From assembly GCA_013003715.1 (NCBI GenBank), contig JABDIN010000036.1:1-64000 (forward strand): 64,000 bases of DNA. Reading direction: 5' to 3'. This stretch comes from Desulfobacteraceae bacterium (GTDB taxonomy: Bacteria > Desulfobacterota > Desulfobacteria > Desulfobacterales > Desulfosarcinaceae). Each line of letters starts with the position of its first letter. Positions within the stretch are counted from its first letter, which is position 1. The position numbers and the translations under genes are program-made. Under the pieces are notes generated by a model, which was not told the DNA's origin, did no database searches, and saw nothing but the letters and a program-made list of their open reading frames with translations. Of this stretch, positions 44,655 to 54,467 are shown in pieces.

Positions 44655-45635
44655 ATGAAGATTTTTAACCGGTTCATCACTTCATTTATTCTGATATTGT
44701 GTTTAGCGGGTTTTGGGAGCCCTGCCGGGGCGGTATCCCCGGCCGAAGTAAATCTGGTGAAAAAAGCCGTGGTGGACGGTGATGACATCAGCCTCGGGGA
44801 TATTTCATCCATTCATTCGTCTGATCCGAAACTGGTTGAAATTCTGCGGCGTATCGTCATTGCCCGATCGCCTTTGCCCAATAGTACAAAAACCCTCAGT
44901 AAAGAATACATCCTGACGCGTTTAAAACAACACAAGGTGGATTTGGCTCAGGTGCGCGTTCGGGCTGTCCGGCAGATCGATGTCGCCCGGTCTTCCATGA
45001 CGGTGCCCAAAAAACGAATGGTTGAGGCGATCGAATCCGTCATTGGTGAAAAGATTGCCGGGATATACGAGGCCGCCCGGATACAAAAAATCAAGGTGCC
45101 ACAGCCGGTGCTGCTGCCGAAAGGAACGCTTTCGATTCAAATCGACATGGGTAGGAATACAAGGCTGTTGGGCGCAGTTCCGGTGGCCGTCTCACTATAC
45201 GTAGATAAAAAATATGAAAAGAAAATATGGGCCACCGCATACATAGAAGCCCTGACCGATGTGGTGGTGGTAAAAAAGGCCTTGGGGCGATACCAGACCA
45301 TTGACAGGGAGCACCTGGCCATGGAAAAGCGGGATCTTGCAAAACTACCGGAGTCCGCCCTTCTGCGCATGGCCGATGCGGTGGGAAAACGCACCACCCG
45401 GAGCCTGTTCCCCAAAGCGGTTGTCAAATCCGAATATGTGGAATTGCCGCCCATGGTCAGGAGGGGTGATCTCGTCACCATTATCGCGGAATCCAGCGAA
45501 ATGAAATTGCGGACGCGAGGGGTTATCAAAGAAACCGGTCGAAAAGGTGACCGCATCCGTGTCGCCAACATGGATTCCAATAAAATCATCTATGCCCGTG
45601 TTTTCGATTCGGGTACGGTCATCGTGGATTTTTAA
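44655..45635 (+). CDS. flgA: P-ring assembly chaperone FlgA
   Basis: The protein has 326 residues. A signal peptide is present (1-26, ending SPAGA). The C-terminal SAF-like domain of about 120 residues includes LFPKAVVKSEYVELPPMVRR and GDLVTIIAESSEMKLRTRGV. FlgA is a periplasmic chaperone for FlgI, encoded two genes downstream. Confidence 0.92.
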   Translation: MKIFNRFITSFILILCLAGFGSPAGAVSPAEVNLVKKAVVDGDDISLGDISSIHSSDPKLVEILRRIVIARSPLPNSTKTLSKEYILTRLKQHKVDLAQVRVRAVRQIDVARSSMTVPKKRMVEAIESVIGEKIAGIYEAARIQKIKVPQPVLLPKGTLSIQIDMGRNTRLLGAVPVAVSLYVDKKYEKKIWATAYIEALTDVVVVKKALGRYQTIDREHLAMEKRDLAKLPESALLRMADAVGKRTTRSLFPKAVVKSEYVELPPMVRRGDLVTIIAESSEMKLRTRGVIKETGRKGDRIRVANMDSNKIIYARVFDSGTVIVDF

Positions 45636-45651
45636 CAACGGAGGACGTTCC

Positions 45652-46404
45652 ATGAAAAAATATTATGCATCGGACCCCCAAGCGGCACTCCTGACCCTGG
45701 GATTATCCTTACTGCTGTTCAGCGGATGCGCCACCGGTTATGCGAACAAACCGGCGTCATCTGCGATCGAGGGACGGGCATCCATTCCTGAAATCAAGAC
45801 ACAGATCGCCACCAGCATGGCCGCATCGGATTCCGGCCGTCAGGAAGGATCATTATGGTCGGAAAACGGCGGCTTAGCGGATATGTATACCAATCCGAAA
45901 GCCAAGAGAATAGGGGACGTCGTTACCGTCAACATCGTTGAACAATCAAAGGCGTCGAATCAGGCTTCCACCAATACCGGCCGCGAATCCGGTATTTCTG
46001 CGGGTGTAACGAGCTTTTTCGGCGCTGAAAGCGAATACCCGGCGACCCAGGGATTTTTCAATCCCTTTGGTACCGTGGGCGCCAAATATCAAAATGACTT
46101 TAAAGGTACCGGTACCACCAAACGAAGCGGCGAATTAAAGGCGGTGATCACCGCCCGTGTGGTCGATATTCTGCCCAACGGCAATCTGGTGATCAATGGT
46201 TCCAGAGAAGTGATGGTGAACAGTGAAAAGCAGTTGATTACCTTGTCGGGAATCGTACGTCCCATGGATATTACCGCCTCCAATGAAGTGAAATCCACCT
46301 ATTTATCCGACGCCCGGATCTCATACAGTGGTGCCGGTATCATTAATGACAAGCAACATCCCGGCTGGCTTTCCCGTGCATTGGATAAAATCTGGCCATT
46401 TTGA
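45652..46404 (+). CDS. flgH: L-ring lipoprotein FlgH
   Basis: The protein has 250 residues. The signal peptide ends in a lipobox FSG-C26. GDVVTVNIVEQSKASNQAST and VDILPNGNLVINGSREV are FlgH signatures. It forms the outer-membrane L ring, confirming a double-membrane cell. The ATG at 45652 follows GGAGG; the longer frame begins inside flgA. Confidence 0.95.
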   Translation: MKKYYASDPQAALLTLGLSLLLFSGCATGYANKPASSAIEGRASIPEIKTQIATSMAASDSGRQEGSLWSENGGLADMYTNPKAKRIGDVVTVNIVEQSKASNQASTNTGRESGISAGVTSFFGAESEYPATQGFFNPFGTVGAKYQNDFKGTGTTKRSGELKAVITARVVDILPNGNLVINGSREVMVNSEKQLITLSGIVRPMDITASNEVKSTYLSDARISYSGAGIINDKQHPGWLSRALDKIWPF

Positions 46405-46481
46405 CGGACCTGCCGGGAGTCGGCGACAACATGCGTGGCAAACGGATTCATGAAACAATTTAAACTAGTGAAGGCAAGGAT

Positions 46482-47618
46482 ATGATTACCAAGTGTGGAT
46501 ATGATGCCATGGACCGACGGAAACTGGTTTTGGGCATCTGCCTGTTCACGGCAATTTTCCTGTTTACCAGCTCGATGGCCGGTGCCGTTCGGATTAAAGA
46601 CATTGCGGATATCAAAGGCGTGCGAAGCAATCAACTGGTGGGCTATGGTCTCGTTGTCGGCCTGGATGGTACCGGAGACGGCAAGAAATCAAAGTTTACA
46701 TTGCAATCCATGGTCTCCATGCTCGAAAAAATGGGGGTGACCGTGGACCCTAATGATATCGCGGTTAAAAATGTGGCCGCCGTCATGGTCACGGCTGAGC
46801 TTTTGCCTTTCGCCCGATCCGGCAGCCGGATGGACGTGTTGGTGAACAGCATCGGTGATGCCAAGAATCTTCAAGGTGGTACCTTGTTGTTCACACCCCT
46901 GCGGGCGGCGAACGGTAAAATCTATGCAATCTCCCAAGGACCGGTAAACACGGGCGGATTTTCAGCCGGTGGCGCCGGTGGCAGTGTGCAAAAGAACTTT
47001 CCCACCGTGGGCCGGGTGGTGGGTGGTGCAGTCATAGAGCGTGAGGTGAATGTCGATTTCAGCGGCAAAAAGATGATCGCCCTTAGCCTGCATAAACCCG
47101 ATTTTACCACTGTCACACGGGTGGCCGATGCGATTAACTCCGCCTTTTACGGGCATATCGCCAAAGCATCGGATGCGGGGACCATAGAGGTCAGTGTACC
47201 GGACCGGTTTATCGGCGATACCGTTGGCCTGGTGGCCATGGTGGAAAATCTATCCGTAACACCGGATACCATCGCAAAGGTGATCATCAACGAGCGGACC
47301 GGCACCGTGGTAATGGGTGAAAAGGTCAGGATCTCCACAATCGCCATAGCCCATGGGAACCTGAGTATCGTCATCAAAGAGTCAGCAGATGTGTCTCAAC
47401 CCGCCCCTTTTTCCCAGGGTGAAACCGTTGTATCCCCGGATACGGAACTTTCTGTAAAGGAAGGTGGAGACCAACTGGTATTGCTGGAAAGCGGTGTCAA
47501 TATCGGGGAGGTGGTTAAAGCCTTGAATGCATTGGGGGTTTCACCGCGGGACCTGATAGCCATCTTTCAGGCGATAAAAGCCGCCGGCGCCTTGCAGGCG
47601 GAACTGGAGGTAATCTAA
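46482..47618 (+). CDS. flgI: P-ring protein FlgI
   Basis: The protein has 378 residues. It begins with a signal peptide and continues VRIKDIADIKGVRSNQLVGY, then GLDGTGDGKKSKFT, and ends VKALNALGVSPRDLIAIFQA. It forms the periplasmic P ring around the rod. An ATG at 46509 would also leave a signal peptide. The stop codon overlaps flgJ. Confidence 0.96.
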   Translation: MITKCGYDAMDRRKLVLGICLFTAIFLFTSSMAGAVRIKDIADIKGVRSNQLVGYGLVVGLDGTGDGKKSKFTLQSMVSMLEKMGVTVDPNDIAVKNVAAVMVTAELLPFARSGSRMDVLVNSIGDAKNLQGGTLLFTPLRAANGKIYAISQGPVNTGGFSAGGAGGSVQKNFPTVGRVVGGAVIEREVNVDFSGKKMIALSLHKPDFTTVTRVADAINSAFYGHIAKASDAGTIEVSVPDRFIGDTVGLVAMVENLSVTPDTIAKVIINERTGTVVMGEKVRISTIAIAHGNLSIVIKESADVSQPAPFSQGETVVSPDTELSVKEGGDQLVLLESGVNIGEVVKALNALGVSPRDLIAIFQAIKAAGALQAELEVI

Positions 47619-48037
47619 TGTCCATGCCGGGAGATATGGTCAATTCACTGACGGCTAAAATTATCGATAATGCCAAGGCCGTACCACGGAAAAATGTGGT
47701 TAAACCGGACACTTCGCCGAACAACACGGAAGATGACCGCATCAAGGCCGCCTGCTCTGAATTCGAGTCTCTGTTTTTGTATCAATTGTTTAAAAATATG
47801 CGGGCGACGGTTCCGGAATCCGGGTTATTGGGTGACGGCAAATCCCAGGAAATTTATACAGATATGATGGATACGGAGGTGTCCAAGAAACTGGCCGCGA
47901 GCGGTGGCATCGGGCTTTCCGCTCTGCTTTTTCAACAAATGCAAAAACAACAAACTGACGGCGTTGAAAAGTCCCGTGCGACGGACGATCTTTCGCCTTC
48001 CGGGGTGATGCCTTACGATCCTGAAAAAAAAGATTAA
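47618..48037 (+). CDS. flgJ: Rod-assembly protein FlgJ, rod-binding domain only
   Basis: The protein has 139 residues. It contains the N-terminal rod-capping domain (AACSEFESLFLYQLFKNMRA, MDTEVSKKLAASGGIGLS). The muramidase domain of enterobacterial FlgJ is absent, as in many non-gamma bacteria. Another enzyme must open the peptidoglycan. Last gene of flgFGAHIJ. Confidence 0.9.
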   Translation: MSMPGDMVNSLTAKIIDNAKAVPRKNVVKPDTSPNNTEDDRIKAACSEFESLFLYQLFKNMRATVPESGLLGDGKSQEIYTDMMDTEVSKKLAASGGIGLSALLFQQMQKQQTDGVEKSRATDDLSPSGVMPYDPEKKD

Positions 48038-48060
48038 GTATTCCCCATCTTTGCCGATAT
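48034..48060 (+). promoter_or_regulatory. Sigma-28 promoter of flgM
   Basis: TTAAGTAT, 11 bases, GCCGATAT. Six of eight bases match in the -35 and seven of eight in the -10. It begins inside the end of flgJ and lies about 90 bases before flgM, giving the usual late-gene control of the anti-sigma factor. Confidence 0.65.
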
Positions 48061-48147
48061 TGTGAACAAGAGGAGTAGTAAAAAACAGGTTAATCCGTCT
48101 CCAACCTGTGGACAAAATGGTCGGCAAATCAGGGAGGATATTCATTT

Positions 48148-48483
48148 ATGGAAATACCAGGTAAAGGTGTTACACCAATAAATTTAAATGCCTACACCAG
48201 TCCTGTCCGGGAAACGCCAAAGGTCGGCGCAGGAAAAGATCAGCAATCCCGGACCGGTATTGAACGAGATAAAGTGAATTTATCTTCGGAGGCAAAGGAA
48301 GCACAGAAGGCCATGGAGATGCTGAAATCCATGCCTGATGACAATGTGGAAAAGGTCAATGAAATAAAAACACAGGTTGATACCGGCACATACCGGGTGC
48401 AAGGTCACAAAGTGGCATTTCGTATGATGAACGACACATTTGAGAATAATGCCGTATTACATCAATTCGCCACTGACGTTTAA
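48148..48483 (+). CDS. flgM: Anti-sigma-28 factor FlgM
   Basis: The protein has 111 residues. The C-terminal half includes RDKVNLSSEAKEAQKAMEML and VNEIKTQVDTGTYRV, the FliA-binding part of FlgM. It holds FliA inactive until the hook is finished, then is exported. A strong GGGAGGA precedes the start. First gene of flgMNKL. Confidence 0.9.
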   Translation: MEIPGKGVTPINLNAYTSPVRETPKVGAGKDQQSRTGIERDKVNLSSEAKEAQKAMEMLKSMPDDNVEKVNEIKTQVDTGTYRVQGHKVAFRMMNDTFENNAVLHQFATDV

Positions 48484-48542
48484 TCCGGAAAACTCAGCGC
48501 GCCGGCTCTGAACCGCAGACGTTTGAATGGTGAATTAAGGTC

Positions 48543-49043
48543 ATGAATGAAACCATACGGGTCATAATTCGCAATTTTGAAGATCAGGTGGCGATCTATG
48601 AGAAATTGCTGGCGTGCCTAAACAATGAAAAAGAAGCGGTCATCGCCGCGGATGTTACCGCGGTGGATGCCGCCGTTGCTGTAAAAGAAAAACTCGTTGA
48701 AGATCTCCATGCGCTTGATGCGGCTCAGCATGATAACTTCCGCGCCGTATCGGAACAATCCGGTATTTTGCCGGATGCATTAACCTTGAAAAAGCTGGCC
48801 GCTCTTACCGCAAATCCGCAGAAGAAAACCTTAACCGATATCCGCGACAAGCTGGCGATGCTGGCAAAAAAAGTCCAGGAAAAAAGCCGTGCCAACCGCA
48901 CCCTGTTGACACATTGTCTCGGTCTGGTCAACAGCACTTTTGGATTGATGGATCAATCCTTTCAACAATCACCAGTATATTACCGGTCCGGTGAAATGAA
49001 GGATGACAACCGGGGTGGTATGCTGGTTTCCGGTACAATTTAA
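48543..49043 (+). CDS. flgN: Hook-filament junction chaperone FlgN
   Basis: The protein has 166 residues and is mainly helical (ILRNFEDQ-like start, YEKLLACLNNEKEAVIAADV, VQEKSRANRTLLTHCLGLVN). This matches the FlgN family. It escorts FlgK and FlgL, whose genes follow directly. Confidence 0.85.
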   Translation: MNETIRVIIRNFEDQVAIYEKLLACLNNEKEAVIAADVTAVDAAVAVKEKLVEDLHALDAAQHDNFRAVSEQSGILPDALTLKKLAALTANPQKKTLTDIRDKLAMLAKKVQEKSRANRTLLTHCLGLVNSTFGLMDQSFQQSPVYYRSGEMKDDNRGGMLVSGTI

Positions 49044-49055
49044 CGGTGACATAAA

Positions 49056-50450
49056 ATGCCGATCAACACAGTATTAAACGTCGGTAGGAATGCGTTGATG
49101 GCCCAACAAAAGGCCATCGATATTACCGGAAATAACATTTCGAATGTCAATACACCCGGATACTCCCGGCAACGGCTGAACCTTTCCCAAGCCGCTCCTG
49201 TCCGGTCCGATGGTGGTACCCTGAGTACGGGTGTCACCGCCGGTAGAAAGGTCCAGCGAATCCAGGACCAGTTCATCTGGGCGCAGATCAATGCGGAAAC
49301 AGAGAGCCTTGGCCGATGGCAGGCCCAAAAAGACGCATTGAGCAAAGCGGAGCTCATGTTTGATGAGGTCACCGGTTATGGCTTGAACAACGCCATGTCC
49401 AACTTCTGGAATTCCTGGCAGGATTTGGTGAATAATCCCAGTGGCCAGGTTGAGCGTCGAAGCCTTCTCAATACCAGTGAAATGCTATCCATGTCGTTCA
49501 ACAAGCTTTCCACCGATTTGCAGCAGGTAAGAACCGAGAGCGATCACAACATTAAGGAATCATTGACGGACGTTAATCGTCTGGCGGCACAGATCGCGGA
49601 AGTCAACGGCAAAATAGCTAATATTGAAGTGAATGGATTCAGTGCCAATGAATATCGGGATGAACGGGATTTGCTGCTAAGGGATTTGGGGGAACTCATC
49701 GACATCCAATCTTTTGAAGACAGCGACGGTTTTATGACGGTATCAACCGGTGGCGGAAAACCGCTGGTGGAAAGATCGATCTCATGGGAGTTGACCGCGG
49801 TTCCCAATGCCGGCGGTATGAATGATGTGATGTGGATGGACAGTGCCGGTGGTACAGCGGACATAACGTCACGAATTGAAGGCGGAAAGCTCAAAGGATG
49901 GATCGAGGCAAGGGATACGGCTATCCCCGATTACCTTAACCAGCTTGATGCATTGGCCCAGGGCATAATGTCCGATGTGAATACCTTGCACAGCGCCGGT
50001 TTCTCCCTGGATGGCAGTACCACGGGCCAGGCCTTTTTTTCCGGGACAGACGCTTCGAATATGGCTGTGGATGCGGCTATTGTGGCGGATGTAAATCTGA
50101 TTGCGGCGGCGAGTACGGCGGCCGGTGCCCCCGGTGACGATACCAATGCCATCGATATCGCCAATCTGAGGCATGGATTGAACATGGCCGCTAATACCAC
50201 AACCTATGATGATTATTACAATTCATTGGTCAGTCTGGTGGGTGCGGACACACGGGATGCGGAACTCACGAAAAATCATGAGGAATCGATGATGGCTCAC
50301 CTGGAAAACTACCGTGAAGAAATATCCGGCGTTTCCCTGGACGAGGAGATGGTGAACCTCATTAAATTTCAGCATGCATATGCGGCGGCAGCAAAAATGA
50401 TATCGACCGCCGACGAGTTGCTTTCAACCACCATCAATATGGTAAGATAA
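49056..50450 (+). CDS. flgK: Hook-filament junction protein FlgK
   Basis: The protein has 464 residues. MAQQKAIDITGNNISNVNTP is the conserved start. The C-terminal GVSLDEEMVNLIKFQHAYAA completes the axial signature. It is the first junction protein between hook and filament. Confidence 0.95.
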   Translation: MPINTVLNVGRNALMAQQKAIDITGNNISNVNTPGYSRQRLNLSQAAPVRSDGGTLSTGVTAGRKVQRIQDQFIWAQINAETESLGRWQAQKDALSKAELMFDEVTGYGLNNAMSNFWNSWQDLVNNPSGQVERRSLLNTSEMLSMSFNKLSTDLQQVRTESDHNIKESLTDVNRLAAQIAEVNGKIANIEVNGFSANEYRDERDLLLRDLGELIDIQSFEDSDGFMTVSTGGGKPLVERSISWELTAVPNAGGMNDVMWMDSAGGTADITSRIEGGKLKGWIEARDTAIPDYLNQLDALAQGIMSDVNTLHSAGFSLDGSTTGQAFFSGTDASNMAVDAAIVADVNLIAAASTAAGAPGDDTNAIDIANLRHGLNMAANTTTYDDYYNSLVSLVGADTRDAELTKNHEESMMAHLENYREEISGVSLDEEMVNLIKFQHAYAAAAKMISTADELLSTTINMVR

Positions 50451-50490
50451 TCAATAAACGATCCGGATCCGGTAAAACAGGAGGGACCCC

Positions 50491-51363
50491 ATGCGGGTAA
50501 GTTCTCAATTATTGGCAGACAATGTTAAACGTAATCTGAATAAACAGACAGAACTGCTGTTGAAAACCCAGCGAAAGCTTGTCACCGGTAAAAAAATCAA
50601 CAAATTATCTGATGACCCGATCGCCATGGGCCGGGTTCTTGATTATCGGCAATCGCTAGCCAAGATCGGCCAATACGAATTGAATACAAACACGGGTAGA
50701 AACAGGGCAAAACTCACTGAAACCATTTTGGATAATATCAGTGAACTGGTAAATACCGCCAAAAAAATAGCCGGTGATCCCAATATGGAATCCCCGGCAG
50801 TGATGGCGGATGAAATCAGCAATATAAAGGCTCAGATCCTTCAACTGGCCAATTCCAAAATCAATGGCAACTATATGTTTTCCGGCAATCAGACCGGAAC
50901 ACCGCCCTTTACCGAGGATATCACCGGAACCGTGACCTATAACGGCGATAGCGCGAACAAAAGATACATGGTGGGAGACAATGTGGATGTGTCCATGAGA
51001 GCCGACGGTGAATACATCTTCCAGAATGTAAATGATGTTTTTTCCGTTCTGGACGACCTGCATACGGCAATACTTGCCAGTGATGGGGTCGCCATTCAGA
51101 ACCAGGTGGTGCCATTGCATGATATATCCAATCATTTGAAGGATGTGCGGGCGGAGAATGCCTCAATCCATAAACGAATGGAATTGACCGAGACCCACTG
51201 GAGCAGTTTCAAGCTGGAAGTCCAGTTGCAATTGTCCCAGGAAGAAGATGCCAATCTGGAAGCGGCGGCCCTCGATATGCTGGCCCTTCAGAATTCATAT
51301 CAAATCGCCATTGCAACCTCAGCCAAAATTATTCAGCCCAACTTGATGCAGTTCCTGTCTTAG
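50491..51363 (+). CDS. flgL: Hook-filament junction protein FlgL
   Basis: The protein has 290 residues. LVTGKKINKLSDDPIAMGRV and NYMFSGNQTGTPPF are FlgL motifs. The C-terminus is LDMLALQNSYQIAIATSAKI. It is the second junction protein. The plus-strand flagellar series ends here; no fliD or fliS follows. Confidence 0.93.
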   Translation: MRVSSQLLADNVKRNLNKQTELLLKTQRKLVTGKKINKLSDDPIAMGRVLDYRQSLAKIGQYELNTNTGRNRAKLTETILDNISELVNTAKKIAGDPNMESPAVMADEISNIKAQILQLANSKINGNYMFSGNQTGTPPFTEDITGTVTYNGDSANKRYMVGDNVDVSMRADGEYIFQNVNDVFSVLDDLHTAILASDGVAIQNQVVPLHDISNHLKDVRAENASIHKRMELTETHWSSFKLEVQLQLSQEEDANLEAAALDMLALQNSYQIAIATSAKIIQPNLMQFLS

Positions 51364-51445
51364 TTCGAATTCTTTGAATCCGCCGATTCTTTTGACATGT
51401 TGGTATCTTATGCACACCTGCATGTAAACACGATAATGCCGGGGA

Positions 51446-52192
51446 TCAATCTACTGTCTGGGGAGAGCGGATGCGCGGCACGCTACCGACGATGATCTCA
51501 ACCCGCCGGTTTTTCTGTCTGCCAATGACCGTCTTATTTGACTCGATGGGCCGGTATTCGCCGAATCCCATGGTTGACAATTGGGCGGGATTGATTTTTG
51601 AATTTGCCAGCAGAAACTCGGCGACTTCGGCGGCCCGGGCTATGGAAAGCTTCAGATTTGATGTATAGGGTCCACGGCGAATGGGCACATCGTCTGTATG
51701 GCCGGCGATAACAATATCACCGTCATTATCCGAAAGCAGCTTTCCGATTTTCATCAGCAAGGGTTTAAGATTCTGCCGAATCTCCGCCTTGCCTGAATCA
51801 AAAGTGCTTTCACCCATCAGCCGGATCACCACTTCCTCGGTATTTGCATCCACCTCGATCTGGTCACGGACGTCCTGGAGTCTGTTTTCAAGCTCCTCCT
51901 GGATTTCACGGCCGATCTCTTCCTTGAGTCGAGTGGCGATCATCTCCTGATCGAAATCCTTGGCAATCATTTTAATGCCCTTTGGCATGTCCATTACCTT
52001 GTTTTGGCGTTGCACACCAAAGGCTTGTGCCAGAGAACCGGCCACCTGCTTGTATTTTTGGCGGTCGATCTCCGAAAATGAAAGCAGCAAAACAAAAAAA
52101 CAGAGCAGGAGGCTCATCAGGTCGCCAAATGTCACCACCCATTTGGGAGCGCCTGGATCTTGTTTTTTCTGTGTTTCGGCTATGCCACTCAT
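51446..52192 (-). CDS. motB: Stator protein MotB/PomB (second locus)
   Basis: The protein has 248 residues. The membrane segment WVVTFGDLMSLLLCFFVLLL includes the ion-binding D24, matching PomB. The OmpA-like domain has IVIAGHTDDVPI and NRRVEIIVG. The start codon follows the motA stop codon without any gap. It is part of a sigma-28 operon with a response regulator. Confidence 0.93.
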   Translation of the reverse strand: MSGIAETQKKQDPGAPKWVVTFGDLMSLLLCFFVLLLSFSEIDRQKYKQVAGSLAQAFGVQRQNKVMDMPKGIKMIAKDFDQEMIATRLKEEIGREIQEELENRLQDVRDQIEVDANTEEVVIRLMGESTFDSGKAEIRQNLKPLLMKIGKLLSDNDGDIVIAGHTDDVPIRRGPYTSNLKLSIARAAEVAEFLLANSKINPAQLSTMGFGEYRPIESNKTVIGRQKNRRVEIIVGSVPRIRSPQTVD

Positions 52193-52972
52193 TTAATTCG
52201 CCTCGGCGGTTCCGGGTTCATCGAATTTGCCGCGTTCTTTCGGACTCAGGAATATTTTCAGTGACTCTTCCAATACGATGGGAGAAACCCCACGGTTAAT
52301 GCTCACAGCCGCCTCCAGAATAATGTTTTTATTCAGTTTTTCCTGGTCACTGCGCAATTCGAGTTTGTCGGCCAGCGGGATGCATATGAGATTCGCTACC
52401 ACCGCGCCGTACAACGTGGTCAGCAACGCAACCGCCATTGAGGGGCCGATGGATGACGGGTCGTCCATGCTGGCCAGCATCTGAACCAGCCCAATCAGGG
52501 TGCCGATCATACCGAATGCCGGCGCCGTATCGCCCATACCTTTGAAAACCTTTTGCCCCGTGGTATGACGCTGGATGGTAAGATTGATATCTTTATTCAA
52601 CATATCCGAAATCAGTCCCTCGTCATACCCATCGGAAAGGTAACGCACCGCTTTTGCGGAGAATGCATTAGACGGTTCTTCTTTTTCCAGTGCGATAAGC
52701 CCTTCCTTTTTGGCGATCCGGGTGAACGACACCATCTCTTCGATGATGGTTTCGGGTGCATCCATTTTCACCAGAAATGCCTTCATGGCCACGCTGATGG
52801 AATTGATAACATCGGCGACAGTGAACTTTATGAAGGTTGCTGCAAGTGTACCGCCAAGTACGATCAGCAAACCCGGAACGTTCACAAATACACCCGCACT
52901 ACCGCCTAATAAGATTGAAATAAGGATCAATATGGCGCCGCTTATTAATCCGAGTATGGTTGCTATATCCAT
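52193..52972 (-). CDS. motA: Stator protein MotA/PomA (second locus)
   Basis: The protein has 259 residues. TAPAFGMIGTLIGLVQMLAS and MAVALLTTLYGAVVANLICI closely follow PomA, which suggests a sodium-driven stator. This is a second stator set, distinct from that at 28832, so the cell may change motor type with conditions. Eight bases separate it from the response regulator gene. Confidence 0.93.
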   Translation of the reverse strand: MDIATILGLISGAILILISILLGGSAGVFVNVPGLLIVLGGTLAATFIKFTVADVINSISVAMKAFLVKMDAPETIIEEMVSFTRIAKKEGLIALEKEEPSNAFSAKAVRYLSDGYDEGLISDMLNKDINLTIQRHTTGQKVFKGMGDTAPAFGMIGTLIGLVQMLASMDDPSSIGPSMAVALLTTLYGAVVANLICIPLADKLELRSDQEKLNKNIILEAAVSINRGVSPIVLEESLKIFLSPKERGKFDEPGTAEAN

Positions 52973-52980
52973 TTGGTTCT

Positions 52981-54156
52981 CTATCCTTTTATGGAGTCTT
53001 TATGTATAAAAACAATTGGTTCAATTGCGGATAAATGTTCATATTCCTTTAACTTTCCGATTTCATGAGATGTCAATACAGTGTCTCTCAAAAGGACCGT
53101 GGCACCTGATTTTTTTTTGATCGTTTCGGCCAGGACCATTCCCTCATGTAGTTGATCCAATGGAATCGTCCGGACGGATCGTTTGGTTTGCGCCTTTATA
53201 TTATCGATATTCAATTTCAATACCATATCGACCAATTCCGGTGATAAATGGTATCCTCGAATGCGATGCAGTTCATCGGGGATATGCGTCATTTCGATTT
53301 TACCGCGATATACGAGGTTATCGTAGATGGACGCTGCGGAAATAATTTGTGCCGCCAGGGGGATGTCGGTTCCTGAAAGTCCGTCCGGAAATCCTTTTCC
53401 GTTATATTGTTCATGATGCATTCGGATTAATTGTGATATGGGCTGCAGGAAATCGATATCACCGAGTATGGCCTCCCCCCGGACACAATGAGACTTGTAT
53501 TGTTCATGTTGCTTGCCGGTTCTTTCCGTCCGGTCTTTGACGAGGATGTCGTTGGGTAAGCCTATCATACCGATATCGTGAAGCATACCGGCCATTTCAA
53601 TGCTAGCGTAATCATCCTCATTTACATCGGGATGAGATTTCGCCAGCGACAATGCATGGGCGCCCACCCGGCGGCAGTGGCCGCCGAGATTCCCGTCATA
53701 AGCTTGAATCAGGTGGATAAACACACGAATGGTGTCATAGAAATTATGGCGGATGTTTTTTTTGTATTCGCGGATCAATTCGGTCTCGAGACTGACAATG
53801 CGCTCACCTATGCGAACGCGCGCCTTGAGTTCCTCGAGATTGATCGGTTTCGTGATGTAATCGTCCGCACCGGCCTCAAGGCCGATGACAATATCTTTAC
53901 GGGTGTCCAGACTGCTGATTAAAATCAGGTAGATATATCGGTGCTGTTTGTGATGACGGATTCGGGTGCATAATTCCACGCCATCGAGCTCGGGCATCAG
54001 CCAATCGGAAACAACGATTTCAATGGATAAATTATTAATTTTATCCAACGCCTCTTTCCCGTTGACGGCGGTGTGAACCACATGTCCCCACTTTGTCAAT
54101 AGATTCTCGAGCAACTGACAGGTTGTGGAATCATCTTCGACTAATAGAATATTCAT
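52981..54156 (-). CDS. Response regulator with degenerate HD-GYP domain
   Basis: The protein has 391 residues. The receiver domain (1-125) has D51 in VVSDWLMPELDG. The HD-GYP-type domain (about 150-300) keeps H160, H193-D194, H223 and H247-H248. The signature reads HDIGM where HDIGK is usual, GFP (255-257) for GYP, and S276 where a metal-binding Asp is expected in VAD. Full c-di-GMP phosphodiesterase activity is therefore uncertain. The C-terminal 85 residues are a further domain not recognised. It heads the operon with motA and motB and follows a sigma-28 site, so it may adjust motility. Confidence 0.82.
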   Translation of the reverse strand: MNILLVEDDSTTCQLLENLLTKWGHVVHTAVNGKEALDKINNLSIEIVVSDWLMPELDGVELCTRIRHHKQHRYIYLILISSLDTRKDIVIGLEAGADDYITKPINLEELKARVRIGERIVSLETELIREYKKNIRHNFYDTIRVFIHLIQAYDGNLGGHCRRVGAHALSLAKSHPDVNEDDYASIEMAGMLHDIGMIGLPNDILVKDRTERTGKQHEQYKSHCVRGEAILGDIDFLQPISQLIRMHHEQYNGKGFPDGLSGTDIPLAAQIISAASIYDNLVYRGKIEMTHIPDELHRIRGYHLSPELVDMVLKLNIDNIKAQTKRSVRTIPLDQLHEGMVLAETIKKKSGATVLLRDTVLTSHEIGKLKEYEHLSAIEPIVFIHKDSIKG

Positions 54157-54304
54157 ACTTGTATTTCCTCAATCCGCTTGAACGGTTGCTTTGTATCTGC
54201 TAATCCTATGGTTGTGAATAACGGTTCGGGGACCATTCTCGCGGAAATCTTTCTCTGTGTCGGCGGGTATAGACACCATGCAAACGCTTGCGCTACCATT
54301 GAGT

Positions 54305-54331
54305 TTATCGGCAGTGTGGCAAGATAACTTA
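54305..54331 (-). promoter_or_regulatory. Sigma-28 promoter of response regulator-motA-motB
   Basis: On the minus strand TAAG, 15 bases, GCCGATAA: a perfect -10 box. The leader to the start codon at 54156 would be about 140 bases. Confidence 0.72.
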
Positions 54332-54467
54332 AGCTTTTGTATTAAATTGGCATCCTGCATTCAACAGCTGTCCTGAAGATCGTAGATTCCCCTGATTTTT
54401 GATCGAACCGACGACCACGTCGGACACTAAATCACTCCTGATCCCAACGGGGAGAAAAGGATTCCAC

